Positions 7,910-14,564 of a stretch of 14,783 nt of DNA are shown here, piece by piece. The DNA comes from an uncultured Collinsella sp. (lineage in GTDB: Bacteria > Actinomycetota > Coriobacteriia > Coriobacteriales > Coriobacteriaceae), in contig UQYA01000042.1 of the NCBI GenBank assembly GCA_900545165.1, positions 1-14,783 on the forward strand. Direction: 5' to 3'. The notes under the pieces were generated by a model that was not told where the DNA came from, ran no database searches, and saw only the letters and a program-made list of their open reading frames with translations. Every line of letters starts with the position of its first letter. Within the stretch, counting starts at the first letter, position 1. The translations under genes and the position numbers were made by a program.

Positions 7910-7934
7910 GCCTGCTATAGGGTGTTAGTTATAT

Positions 7935-8172
7935 GGTAGTGGGCAAAAAATGCCAAATATGAGTACTGCTGCTAAGCGAATAGCATTTACATTCAAAAAG
8001 ATAATGAACATAACATATAATATGTTCATTAAAATTGGCTTCAATACGCCATAAACCAGTCAGATTGGCTGCTTTCGGGGGTTGTAGGGGTCGCTCAGAC
8101 GTCATTTTGGGTAGTTTTGCCTGCTACTAAAATGGTAACAGTACTCATATTTGCCCCTTTTTGTCCACGACC
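7935..8172. repeat. AT-rich element bounded by an imperfect 34-bp inverted repeat
   Basis: The left end (7935-7968) and the reverse complement of the right end (8139-8172) align over about 34 bases. They share an exact 15-bp core, CAAATATGAGTACTG (7954-7968), with its complement at 8139-8153. The interior is AT-rich, unlike its surroundings, and holds no credible gene. It contains an 11-bp dyad (8002-8031) and a second imperfect palindrome (about 8103-8134). No target-site duplication is evident. It looks like a MITE-like or other small mobile or regulatory repeat. The remainder of the intergenic region (8173-8297) shows no gene or clear structure. Confidence 0.6.
8002..8031 (+). promoter_or_regulatory. 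Promoter-like dyad inside the AT-rich element
   Basis: TAATGAACATA (8002-8012) and TATGTTCATTA (8021-8031) are perfect 11-bp arms around an 8-base loop. A consensus TATAAT (8016-8021) overlaps the loop, with a partial -35 TTCAAA at 7992-7997 (18-base spacing). The + strand downstream has no gene before the oppositely oriented acyltransferase, so any transcript would be a small or antisense RNA. It could be either an operator-covered promoter or the central stem of a mobile element. Confidence 0.4.
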
Positions 8173-8297
8173 TCTTGGAGCCGGCTCGAAAAGAGTGATT
8201 TTGGGTTGTTTGCTGCGGGCGTGGGCTTGGAAACAACGCCCGGGGTGGCGAGGCGCCCAGAATTCGGTCGCAAGGAGGGCGTTCCGTTGCTGTGACA

Positions 8298-8344
8298 GGA
8301 GTGTCCCTGGGTGCCGGCACATAAGGAACGTCCCTAACTGCCGG
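8298..8344. repeat. Two degenerate tandem copies of a GTCCC repeat
   Basis: GGAGTGTCCCTGGGTGCCGG (8298-8317) and GGAACGTCCCTAACTGCCGG (8325-8344) agree at 15 of 20 positions with a 27-base period. Both carry the GTCCC core present in the other intergenic repeats of the window. Confidence 0.6.
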
Positions 8345-8378
8345 AGGGGGTGTCTGCCGTAGCAGGTATCCCCTCCGG
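8341..8378 (-). terminator. GC-rich hairpin just past the acyltransferase 3' end
   Basis: Arms CCGGAGGGG (8341-8349) and CCCCTCCGG (8370-8378) are perfect. Inside, CTGC (8354-8357) pairs with GCAG (8362-8365). It lies 23 bases beyond the stop of the minus-strand gene. There is no T-run on either strand, so it is a weak or factor-dependent terminator, or part of the neighbouring repeat. Confidence 0.4.
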
Positions 8379-8401
8379 ATGTGGGAAGCTTGCGCTGCAG
8401 G

Positions 8402-10654
8402 TTACTTGTCGCCGCCGAGCTTGTGCGGCTTGTAGGCGAGAGCGTTGACGAGCGCGTCGCCGGCGGACTTGACGGCTGCCGGTTGCGGATCGTTAACGTG
8501 GTCCTCGGGGTGCACGGGTAGGTCTTTCTTGACTGCATCGTGGATGAGATTGAGGTACTCGGTCACGCCGGTAGTCGACAGGTGCGTGCCGTCGCCGTCG
8601 AACAGGTCGTTGCGATTGGCGCTGTATCCGTACCAGTCGATAGCGCGCACGTTCTTGTAGCGCGTGGCGGCATTTGCGATAGCCTGGTTGGTGGAACCCA
8701 CCCACGGCTGCGGACTGCGTGTGTTCACAAACGCGACGATACGCTTGTCGCCGGCATCGGCCATGATGGCATCGATCTGGTCATCAGTTACCAGGCCATT
8801 GGTGCCCAGTGCAAAGACCACGACCTTGCCGGCAAGGTTCTGTTGGAGATAGCCCTCAAATGTTGCGCGGCCTGCATCGAACTGGCGGCCCTTTTCGGCA
8901 TCGATGTGACTGTGGGGGAACACACCATCAAAGGAATCGACGGCGCGCAGCGACACGGAGTCGCCGATCATCAGCAGGTCGTAGGAACCATCGGGGAAGC
9001 CGTCGTTGTCCTTGTCGGTGTCGTCGGCCGCCTGCTGGTCGGTGGGCGCGGTGTTATTGGCTTCCTTGTTCAGAACTTCGGCGCCCTCGCCGCTCAGCGC
9101 AGACGTCTCGGGCACAAAGATCAGGCCGCCCAGTGCAACGATCAACACGACAGCGCAGGCTGCGCAGGCAGGGACGTGCGCGCGTGCCCAGTTGGCGGGC
9201 GTGGTGGTGCCATCGCGGAATTCGGCGACGGTGCGGCCGAAGGCGCCCTTCCTAAACGGAGTCTCGATAAAGCGATAGCAGAACTCTGCCACGGCGACCA
9301 CCACAAGTACCTGCAAGATGTACTGCCACCAGGGCGTATCGTTGATGTTGGCGACCGGGTTCATAAGCAGCAGCAGCGGATAGTGCCACAGATAGATACT
9401 GTACGAGCGCTTGCCGACCCACACGAGCGGCTTGGCGGCAAGAGCGCGCGCGACCAAGCCCTGGGGCTGTACGCAGGCGGCAATGACCATGAGCGTGAGG
9501 ATGGAGCACAGCAGCGTGCCTCCGCGATATTGGAAAGCGGTGTAGCCGTTGGTGAGCGCGACCATGGCCGCAAGGCCGACCAGGCCCACAACGCCCAGCA
9601 CGTCGATGGACGCAGGCGAGGACCAAAAGCGTGCGAGCGCACTCGGCTGAGCTGGGGCGGTCTCGGCTGCAGAATCGATCTTCTTGTCATGCCCACCCTT
9701 GGCGTTCTTGTCGAGCTTAACGCGCTTGGCAGCGCTCACTAGGCGGTTGAGTCCTAGGCGATGGGCAAGGCGAACCGGCGCCAGGTCGCGATCGGGGATA
9801 AATGCCATCCATGCACCCAGCAGCAGCGAGAACACGCGGGTATCCGTGCCGTAGTACACACGGCTGGGGTCGGCGGCAGGGTTGTAGAGCACCATCATGG
9901 CAAGGGCGGATACCGCTGCGAGCCCCAGGACCACACGGCGCGTGTTGGGTTTGCTCACATGCATGGACACCATGGCAAACAGCAGCGGTGGCCAAATCAG
10001 ATAGAACTGCTCCTCGATGGCGAGCGACCAGAAGTGCGTGAGCGGCGAGGGATCGCCCAGAGCATTAAAGTACGAAACATCCTGCGCAATCTGCCACCAG
10101 TTGTTAAAGAACAACAGCGACGGCAGGATGTCGGGGCGCATCTTGGTGAGCATTACGTGGTTAAAGATGGTGCACAGCGCACAGGTCACCACCACAACGG
10201 TTACCACGGCGGGGAATAGGCGGCGAATGCGGCGGATCCAGAAGCTCTTGAGGTCGATGCGGCCGGTCTTGGCTACTTCGTTGAGCAGCAGGCGCGTGAT
10301 CAGATAGCCCGAAAGCACAAAGAAAATCGTGACGCCGAGCAAGCCGCCCTGCGCCCAGGTGAGGTTGAGGTGGTAGAGCACCACCGCGACAACGGCGAGT
10401 GTGCGTAGGCCATCGAGGGCGGGGATATAACGGGACTTGGGGCGAGCGGGCGTCTGATGGTCGGCAGCCGGTGAGCAGACACCGTCGTTGGCGCTGGCAT
10501 GCGCGGACTTGCTGGAGGACGCGGGCGTACGACGTGAGTCCGCGCCACGGTGTGTCTCGTTGGTGCGGGGTTTGCCCTGCGGACGTTCGTGCGGAGTCTG
10601 CGCCTGGGCCGTGCGGCGTCGGCCGCGTGAGCTCGATTGCGGGAGTTGTTCCAT
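8402..10654 (-). CDS. OafA/OatA-like O-acyltransferase with C-terminal SGNH domain
   Basis: This 750-residue membrane enzyme probably moves acetyl groups to a cell-surface polysaccharide or peptidoglycan. The first 75 residues are a polar Arg/Ser/Thr-rich cytosolic extension, so the start could lie somewhat further in; ATG 10654 was kept for lack of a better one. Residues about 76-470 are an acyltransferase-3 domain of about ten helices, with YIPALDGLRTLAV, a conserved His95 in LYH, FWIRRIRRLFPA and WSLAIEEQFYLIWP. After another helix (about 496-515) comes an acidic linker. An extracytoplasmic SGNH esterase/transferase domain follows: GDSV with Ser567, GTNG with Asn620, and DGTHL with Asp689 and His692. 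The whole architecture is that of fused OatA-type enzymes and looks intact. It is alone on this strand and divergent from the ribokinase gene. Substrate unknown. Confidence 0.9.
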   Translation of the reverse strand: MEQLPQSSSRGRRRTAQAQTPHERPQGKPRTNETHRGADSRRTPASSSKSAHASANDGVCSPAADHQTPARPKSRYIPALDGLRTLAVVAVVLYHLNLTWAQGGLLGVTIFFVLSGYLITRLLLNEVAKTGRIDLKSFWIRRIRRLFPAVVTVVVVTCALCTIFNHVMLTKMRPDILPSLLFFNNWWQIAQDVSYFNALGDPSPLTHFWSLAIEEQFYLIWPPLLFAMVSMHVSKPNTRRVVLGLAAVSALAMMVLYNPAADPSRVYYGTDTRVFSLLLGAWMAFIPDRDLAPVRLAHRLGLNRLVSAAKRVKLDKNAKGGHDKKIDSAAETAPAQPSALARFWSSPASIDVLGVVGLVGLAAMVALTNGYTAFQYRGGTLLCSILTLMVIAACVQPQGLVARALAAKPLVWVGKRSYSIYLWHYPLLLLMNPVANINDTPWWQYILQVLVVVAVAEFCYRFIETPFRKGAFGRTVAEFRDGTTTPANWARAHVPACAACAVVLIVALGGLIFVPETSALSGEGAEVLNKEANNTAPTDQQAADDTDKDNDGFPDGSYDLLMIGDSVSLRAVDSFDGVFPHSHIDAEKGRQFDAGRATFEGYLQQNLAGKVVVFALGTNGLVTDDQIDAIMADAGDKRIVAFVNTRSPQPWVGSTNQAIANAATRYKNVRAIDWYGYSANRNDLFDGDGTHLSTTGVTEYLNLIHDAVKKDLPVHPEDHVNDPQPAAVKSAGDALVNALAYKPHKLGGDK

Positions 10655-10693
10655 AAAATATCATCCAATGACGAGAATAGTCAGCACATATTC

Positions 10694-10699
10694 ATTGTA
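10694..10699 (-). promoter_or_regulatory. -10 box for the acyltransferase gene
   Basis: On the minus strand TACAAT (plus-strand ATTGTA) lies about 40 bases upstream of the acyltransferase start. The -35 is not convincing. The ribosome site is weak (GGATGA, about 10 bases before the ATG), so translation may be inefficient. Confidence 0.45.
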
Positions 10700-10841
10700 G
10701 CCGCCTGCTCCTGTGAATGCTTGCTGCTGGCGCAACCTCAAGCGCGCGTCCACATCAAAGTGAACTAAAGTTATAGGGGGTGCGAAGGCGCACAATCGAC
10801 GGTCGACGGTGGGTGCAAAGCCCGCAGACGAGGAGGTTTCC

Positions 10842-11804
10842 ATGGCGGATAGCGGCATCGTTGCGGTGTTCGGCAGTATGAACATGGACCTTTCGGTGGC
10901 GTGCGAGCGCATGCCGCGTGCGGGCGAGACCGTCGGCGGCAGCGGGTTTATCACCAACGCTGGCGGCAAAGGCGCCAACCAGGCCGTGGCAGCTGCGCGC
11001 ATGGGCGCGCGCACGTGCATGATCGGCACGGTCGGGCGCGATGCGTTTGGCGATGCGCTGGTGGCGGGACTTCAGGATGCCGGCGTGGGCGTTGAGTTCG
11101 TGGCGCGCCGCGACGACGTGGAGACGGGCACGGCGACCATCATCCGCTGCGAGAGCGATAACCGCATCGTGCTGTCTCCGGGCGCCAACCATGCGCTTAC
11201 GGGCGATGATGTGGCCTGTGCGCTGCGCTATCTGGTGGCCGATGAGCTCGACCGCGATGCCTGTGGGCTCGCCCCCGCGGCCGGCAGCGTCTTTATCGCC
11301 CAGGGCGAATGCGACCTGATGGCGACGGCCGCGGCGCTTGTTTGCGCTCACGAGCTGGGGTTCTATGCGGTCTTTAACCCCGCGCCGGCCTGCGAGTTGC
11401 CGGCGGGTGCGTGGCCCGCAGTCGACCTCGTCTGTCCCAACGAGACCGAATGCCAGGCGCTGACGGGCATTCTGCCCGCAGATGACGCGAGTTGTGTCGA
11501 AGCGCTTAATGCCCTGCTCGGCAAAGGCGCTGGCGCCGCGGTCATCACGCTGGGCGGTGCCGGTTCGGTTACGCTCGGCGATGACGGCGAGCTGCTGCGC
11601 TTGCCGGCGCTTTCGAGCTCGGTGGTCGACACCACGGCGGCCGGCGATACGTTTATCGGCGCACTTGCAGCGGCTCGTCTGGAGGGCCTGCCGCTCTTTG
11701 AGTGCATGGCCGCGGGCGCTCGCGCCTCGGCGGTGACGGTGTCGCGCTTGGGTGCTCAGCAATCGATTCCCACGCGTGCCGAAGTTGAACATTGGTTTGG
11801 TTAA
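10842..11804 (+). CDS. rbsK: Ribokinase
   Basis: A PfkB-family sugar kinase of 320 residues from ATG 10842, which follows GAGGAGG (10829-10835). An upstream in-frame GTG (10809) lacks such a site. Ribokinase hallmarks are all present: GSMNMDL (11-17), GGKGANQAVAAARMG (41-55), PAPA (180-183), PNETE (199-203) and the anion-hole/catalytic VVDTTAAGDTFIGALA (261-276), with Asp269 as likely base. It would phosphorylate D-ribose at O5 in the cytosol to give ribose 5-phosphate for the pentose phosphate and nucleotide pathways. A nucleoside hydrolase starts 30 bases downstream, indicating that ribose comes from nucleosides. No ribose transporter is in the window. A poorly matching -10 (TATAGG, 10772-10777) is the only promoter hint. 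Deoxyribokinase activity cannot be excluded. Confidence 0.92.
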   Translation: MADSGIVAVFGSMNMDLSVACERMPRAGETVGGSGFITNAGGKGANQAVAAARMGARTCMIGTVGRDAFGDALVAGLQDAGVGVEFVARRDDVETGTATIIRCESDNRIVLSPGANHALTGDDVACALRYLVADELDRDACGLAPAAGSVFIAQGECDLMATAAALVCAHELGFYAVFNPAPACELPAGAWPAVDLVCPNETECQALTGILPADDASCVEALNALLGKGAGAAVITLGGAGSVTLGDDGELLRLPALSSSVVDTTAAGDTFIGALAAARLEGLPLFECMAAGARASAVTVSRLGAQQSIPTRAEVEHWFG

Positions 11805-11834
11805 ACGATAAAGATGGAGAAGCGGAGTAGAACA

Positions 11835-12809
11835 ATGGCAACCAAGAAGCTGATCCTTGACCTGGATATGGGTGTGGACGACGCCATGGCGCTCGCCTAT
11901 GCCATTGCGAGCCCCGAGGTGGAGCTCGTCGGCATAACCACATGCTTTGGCAACGTGCGCGTCGAGCAGTCGGCGCACAACTGCCTGGCGGTGCTTGACC
12001 TGCTAGGTCGCCCCGAGGTGCCGGTGTACCTGGGTGCCGACCGCCCCATTAGAGCGACCGAGCCCTATACGCCGCCAGCGTCGACCACGCTCATCCACGG
12101 CAAGAACGGCATCGGTGGCGCGAGCGTGCCCGCGTCGCCCTATGAGCCGGTGGGGGCAACGTCTGCCGACGGCAACGCGGCGGTCGATTATCTGATCGAT
12201 GCTGCGCGCACCTATGGCCCCGACTTGGTCTATGTGGCAACCGGTCCGCTTTCCAACTTGGCGCTTGCCCTGGAGCGCGACGCGGCGGCGATGATGTCCA
12301 TCGGCCGCGTGGTGGTGATGGGCGGCGCCCTGACCGTGCCCGGCAACGTGAGCGCGGGTGCCGAGGCCAACATGGCAAGCGATCCCGAGGCGGCCGATGC
12401 CGTGCTGCGTTCGGGCCGCAAGCTCACCATGGTGGGTCTGGACGTGACGCATCGCGTGGTGCTCACGCGCCGCGATATTGCCGGCTGGACGGGTTCGGGC
12501 ACTATGGCGGGCTGTGCGTTTGCGAGCATGGTCGAGCACTACATTGGCTCGTACGAGATGAACGCACCTTACCTGGGTGGTTGTGCGCTGCACGATCCGC
12601 TGGCTGTTGCCGTGGCAATCGATCCCACGCTTGTGGGCGCGCTCGGCTGCAATCTGCGTGTTGATCTGCTGGGCGAGTATCGCGGCCGCACCATCTGCGA
12701 TGAGCGCCGTGTGGCAGATCCCGACAAGAGCGCGCTTGTGGCGCTGACCGTTGATGCCCCGCGCTTCCTTTCCGAGTTCAAGGCACGCATGGCCCGTGTT
12801 CTTGGCTAA
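11835..12809 (+). CDS. Inosine-uridine-type nucleoside hydrolase
   Basis: A 324-residue member of the calcium-dependent IUNH family, which hydrolyses ribonucleosides to free base and ribose. The start ATG 11835 has GGAG (11824-11827) at good spacing. An upstream in-frame ATG at 11814 would add seven residues without a clear site. The signature Asp cluster is LILDLDMGVDDAMAL (6-20; Asp9, Asp11, Asp15, Asp16). Other family marks are HGKNGIGG (88-95), VATGPLSNLA (134-143), MGGALTVPGN (162-171), AEANMASDPEAA (177-188) and the HDPLA segment with His253 and Asp254. No signal peptide, so cytosolic. Its product ribose is the substrate of the ribokinase encoded just upstream. The two probably form an operon for nucleoside salvage. 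Which bases are accepted (purine, pyrimidine or both) cannot be told from sequence. Confidence 0.92.
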   Translation: MATKKLILDLDMGVDDAMALAYAIASPEVELVGITTCFGNVRVEQSAHNCLAVLDLLGRPEVPVYLGADRPIRATEPYTPPASTTLIHGKNGIGGASVPASPYEPVGATSADGNAAVDYLIDAARTYGPDLVYVATGPLSNLALALERDAAAMMSIGRVVVMGGALTVPGNVSAGAEANMASDPEAADAVLRSGRKLTMVGLDVTHRVVLTRRDIAGWTGSGTMAGCAFASMVEHYIGSYEMNAPYLGGCALHDPLAVAVAIDPTLVGALGCNLRVDLLGEYRGRTICDERRVADPDKSALVALTVDAPRFLSEFKARMARVLG

Positions 12810-12817
12810 GTTGTCTT

Positions 12818-12889
12818 TTTGGGACGGGGCTTTTTTGACTGGTATGATTGGTGCGACCATTCGAACCAGCTAAAAGAGCCCGTTCCAAA
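12818..12889. repeat. Long imperfect inverted repeat containing the likely luxS promoter
   Basis: The left arm (12818-12843, beginning TTTGGGACGGGGCTTTTTTG) pairs with the right arm (12865-12889, ending GAGCCCGTTCCAAA). The pairing runs along nearly its whole length, with one bulged G, one A-C mismatch and a few G-T pairs. A strong -10-like TATGAT (12843-12848) sits at the inner end of the left arm. The T-run is inside the stem rather than after it, so this is not a standard terminator for the nucleoside hydrolase. Confidence 0.6.
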
Positions 12890-12911
12890 TTGACTACCGA
12901 GAGGATCTGCC

Positions 12912-13400
12912 ATGGAGCGCATCGCGAGTTTTTCCGTTGACCATCTGCTGCTTGAACCCGGCGTGTATGTGAGCCGCATCGACCGCGATCCGGCGACCGG
13001 CGCCGCCGTCACCACCTTTGACCTGCGCCTGACCACGCCCAATAAGGAACCGGTCATGAACACGGCCGAGTGCCACACCATCGAGCATCTGGGCGCGACG
13101 TTCCTCCGCAATCATGTCGATTGGTCGAGCCGCATTGTCTACTTTGGCCCCATGGGCTGCCGCACGGGCTTTTACCTCGTCGTTTTTGGTGAGCTGACGA
13201 GCGAGGAAATCTTGCCGCTCGTGCGCGAGCTGTTCGAGTTTGTCGCCGACTTTGAGGGTGATGTCCCCGGAGCCGCTCCCGAGGAGTGCGGTAACTACCT
13301 GGACCAGAACCTCCCCATGGCAAACTGGCTCGCGCGCCGCTATCTCGACCGCGACCTGGCCGATATCGACGAGAAGCACCTGCACTATCAGCAGGCGTAA
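12912..13400 (+). CDS. luxS: S-ribosylhomocysteine lyase LuxS
   Basis: LuxS cleaves S-ribosylhomocysteine to homocysteine and DPD, the precursor of autoinducer-2, as part of the activated methyl cycle. The 162-residue length is normal. Visible hallmarks are FSVDHLLLEPGVYVSRID (7-24), TTFDLRLTTPN (34-44), the metal motif HTIEHL with His55 and His59, YFGPMGCRTGFYL with catalytic Cys83, and ECGNY with the third metal ligand Cys126. The start ATG follows GAGAGGA (12899-12905). It probably has its own promoter within the preceding inverted repeat and its own terminator, so it is likely a single-gene unit. No Pfs/MTAN nucleosidase gene, which would supply its substrate, is in the window. Confidence 0.97.
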   Translation: MERIASFSVDHLLLEPGVYVSRIDRDPATGAAVTTFDLRLTTPNKEPVMNTAECHTIEHLGATFLRNHVDWSSRIVYFGPMGCRTGFYLVVFGELTSEEILPLVRELFEFVADFEGDVPGAAPEECGNYLDQNLPMANWLARRYLDRDLADIDEKHLHYQQA

Positions 13401-13430
13401 GGCTGCTGGCAGGAATAGCGTTTGCGCCAG

Positions 13431-13461
13431 AAGCGCTCCCGCTCTTTGTGGGGCGCTTTTT
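13431..13461 (+). terminator. Intrinsic terminator of luxS
   Basis: AAGCGCTCC (13431-13439) pairs with GGGGCGCTT (13450-13458) with one wobble, followed by five T (13457-13461). It is 30 bases after the luxS stop. A separate short stem, CAGCAG with CTGCTG, overlaps the stop codon itself. Confidence 0.85.
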
Positions 13462-13500
13462 CATGCTGGGCGCTCAAAACGGAACGAGATAGTTCTAGAA

Positions 13501-13526
13501 TGTTCATACTGTCACATAAACGAACA
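13501..13526 (+). promoter_or_regulatory. Possible operator ahead of the DUF4867-like gene
   Basis: TGTTC (13501-13505) and GAACA (13522-13526) form a short spaced dyad covering a weak -10-like CATACT (13505-13510). A TTCTAGAA palindrome lies immediately upstream (13493-13500). These are short and could be chance. Confidence 0.25.
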
Positions 13527-13535
13527 GGAGCGAGC

Positions 13536-14180
13536 ATGCATATCTACTCTGTATCAGATCCCGAGTTCAAATCTTATGGCCGCGTGTGGAACGACGTTCC
13601 GTCCAACCTGACCGCTCCGCTCGTCGGGGCGCTTTCCGCTACGCCCATCCCCGAGGGCAGCAAGTACGTAGCAAGCGCGCCGGAGCTCGAGGGCGTCAAG
13701 GATGCCGATAAACTGGGCTTTCTCATGTTTGGCGGCCGTCCCTTCCAGCTCGGCTGGTGCAACGGCCACAACACGCGTCTCAACTGCCTGGAGTACCACC
13801 GCGCGAGCGAGTTCAACCTGGGTGCACGCGACTTTATCCTGCTCGTGGCACATCGCTGGGAGATCGAGGACGGCAAGCTCGATACCGCGTGCGTCAAGGC
13901 GTTCCGCGTGCCGGCGGGCAAGGTCGTCGAGGTTTTCAACACCACGCTCCACTACACGCCGTGCATGGTCGACGACGGTGGCTTCCAGGTGATGGTGGCG
14001 CTGCCCGCTGGCACCAATGGTCCGCGCCCCGAGGCCGCGGCCGACATGCCTGCCGCCGGTGACAGCTACTGCTACTGGAAGGCAGACAAGTGGGTCCTCT
14101 GCCACGCCGACAGCCCCAAGGCTGCCGAAGGCGGCTACGTAGGCCTCATTGGCAAGAACCTCGACATCGCCTGCGACTAG
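13536..14180 (+). CDS. DUF4867-like protein, probable cupin-fold, function unknown
   Basis: This 214-residue cytosolic protein starts at ATG 13536 after CAGGAGCGAG. I recognise the pattern of the DUF4867 family by eye. It has an N-terminal SDPEFKSYGRV, the central WCNGHNTRLNCLEYHRASEFN (74-94, shown here in two halves: WCNGHNTRLN, CLEYHRASEFN), ILLVAH, then VPAGKVVEVFNTTLHYTPC (125-143), and a closing VMVALPAGTNGP. The Glu86, His88, Glu92 and later His139 pattern, between beta-strands, resembles a cupin metal site. Such proteins occur beside sugar-use genes in gut Firmicutes and Actinobacteria, as far as I recall. A role as a sugar isomerase or lyase-like enzyme is only a guess. It follows the luxS terminator and appears to be transcribed alone. 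Confidence 0.7.
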   Translation: MHIYSVSDPEFKSYGRVWNDVPSNLTAPLVGALSATPIPEGSKYVASAPELEGVKDADKLGFLMFGGRPFQLGWCNGHNTRLNCLEYHRASEFNLGARDFILLVAHRWEIEDGKLDTACVKAFRVPAGKVVEVFNTTLHYTPCMVDDGGFQVMVALPAGTNGPRPEAAADMPAAGDSYCYWKADKWVLCHADSPKAAEGGYVGLIGKNLDIACD

Positions 14181-14188
14181 AATCTTTC

Positions 14189-14325
14189 GTCTCAATCTGT
14201 AACGTCTATCGGACCAAATCGTCTCTACTTGTTACAGATTTAGACAAACCATAGGGGACAGACCGAAAATCTCGATCTGTAACACCAGACCCGGTTTTGG
14301 CTGCCTACCTGTTACAGATCGAGAC
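14189..14325. repeat. Pair of related long-loop hairpins (GTCTC-ATCTGTAAC repeats)
   Basis: GTCTCAATCTGTAAC (14189-14203) is mirrored by GTTACAGATTTAGAC (14231-14245) at 14 of 15 bases. TCTCGATCTGTAAC (14270-14283) is mirrored perfectly by GTTACAGATCGAGA (14311-14324). Both units are followed by CAAACC. The four copies alternate in orientation, with AGGGGACAGACC (14252-14263) lying between the units. No gene is present here. Confidence 0.8.
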
Positions 14326-14328
14326 AAA

Positions 14329-14383
14329 CCGCCCGCCAACCACCACAAAGGTGCCTGTCCCCTTTGTGGTGGTTGGCGGGCGG
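14329..14383. repeat. Perfect 23-bp inverted repeat with GTGCCTGTCC apex (REP-like)
   Basis: The arms at 14329-14351 and 14361-14383 are exact complements around the 9-base loop TGCCTGTCC. The apex reads AAAGGTGCCTGTCCCCTTT, which I recall as a very common bacterial REP-type motif. No T-run follows. The right arm abuts the glycosidase remnant. Confidence 0.85.
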
Positions 14384-14384
14384 G

Positions 14385-14564
14385 TATCAAAAAGTGTCAG
14401 ATGATGCGGCTGCCGAGTACCTGCGCGCGAAAAGAGGTATCGGTCTGCGTCAGCATGTCGCCGCAATGCGCGACGCGGTGACCGAGGACGGCGTTGACCT
14501 GCTGGGCTACACCACCTGGGTCCCGACCGCCGCGCTTCGTAAATCTTGTTATATAACGTCCTAA
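14385..14564 (+). pseudogene. Remnant of a GH1 (6-phospho-)beta-glucosidase
   Basis: The frame from 14385 reads VSDDAAAEYLRAKRG, then IGLRQHVAAMRDAV, then TEDGVDLLGYTTWVPT. In GH1 enzymes the segment near the C-terminus is DDYRIDYLRxHI, AMxxAIxDGVDLxGYTxWG, a close match. Only about 50 residues remain of an enzyme of some 470. There is no start codon or ribosome site, the middle is altered, and the reading diverges after the GYTxW motif. The fragment is wedged between a REP-like hairpin and a terminator-like repeat. It is decayed and presumably non-functional. Whether the repeats caused the break is unknown. Confidence 0.7.

Noticed and set aside
7935..8172. Invertible promoter controlling the acyltransferase
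   Set aside because: The acyltransferase begins at 10654 and ends at 8402, so a promoter here would not drive it in either orientation. No recombinase gene is in the window.
7921..8401. CRISPR array or tRNA gene in the intergenic region
   Set aside because: There are no regularly spaced identical direct repeats, and no cloverleaf or CCA-type end could be folded.
8095..8538. Minus-strand frame of 147 codons extending past the acyltransferase stop
   Set aside because: It overlaps the acyltransferase 3' end in another frame and reads through the inverted-repeat element. No ribosome site or domain.
8540..9742. 400-codon + strand frame inside the acyltransferase
   Set aside because: It is the complement of a gene with clear catalytic motifs. 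The translation has no domain and begins inside the SGNH region.
12818..12889. Standard intrinsic terminator for the nucleoside hydrolase
   Set aside because: The T-run lies within the left arm and nothing T-rich follows the right arm, so it does not fit an intrinsic terminator on the + strand.
14364..14384. TTG start for the GH1-like fragment
   Set aside because: The TTG sits in the right arm of the REP-like hairpin with no ribosome site. The first seven codons only translate the repeat.
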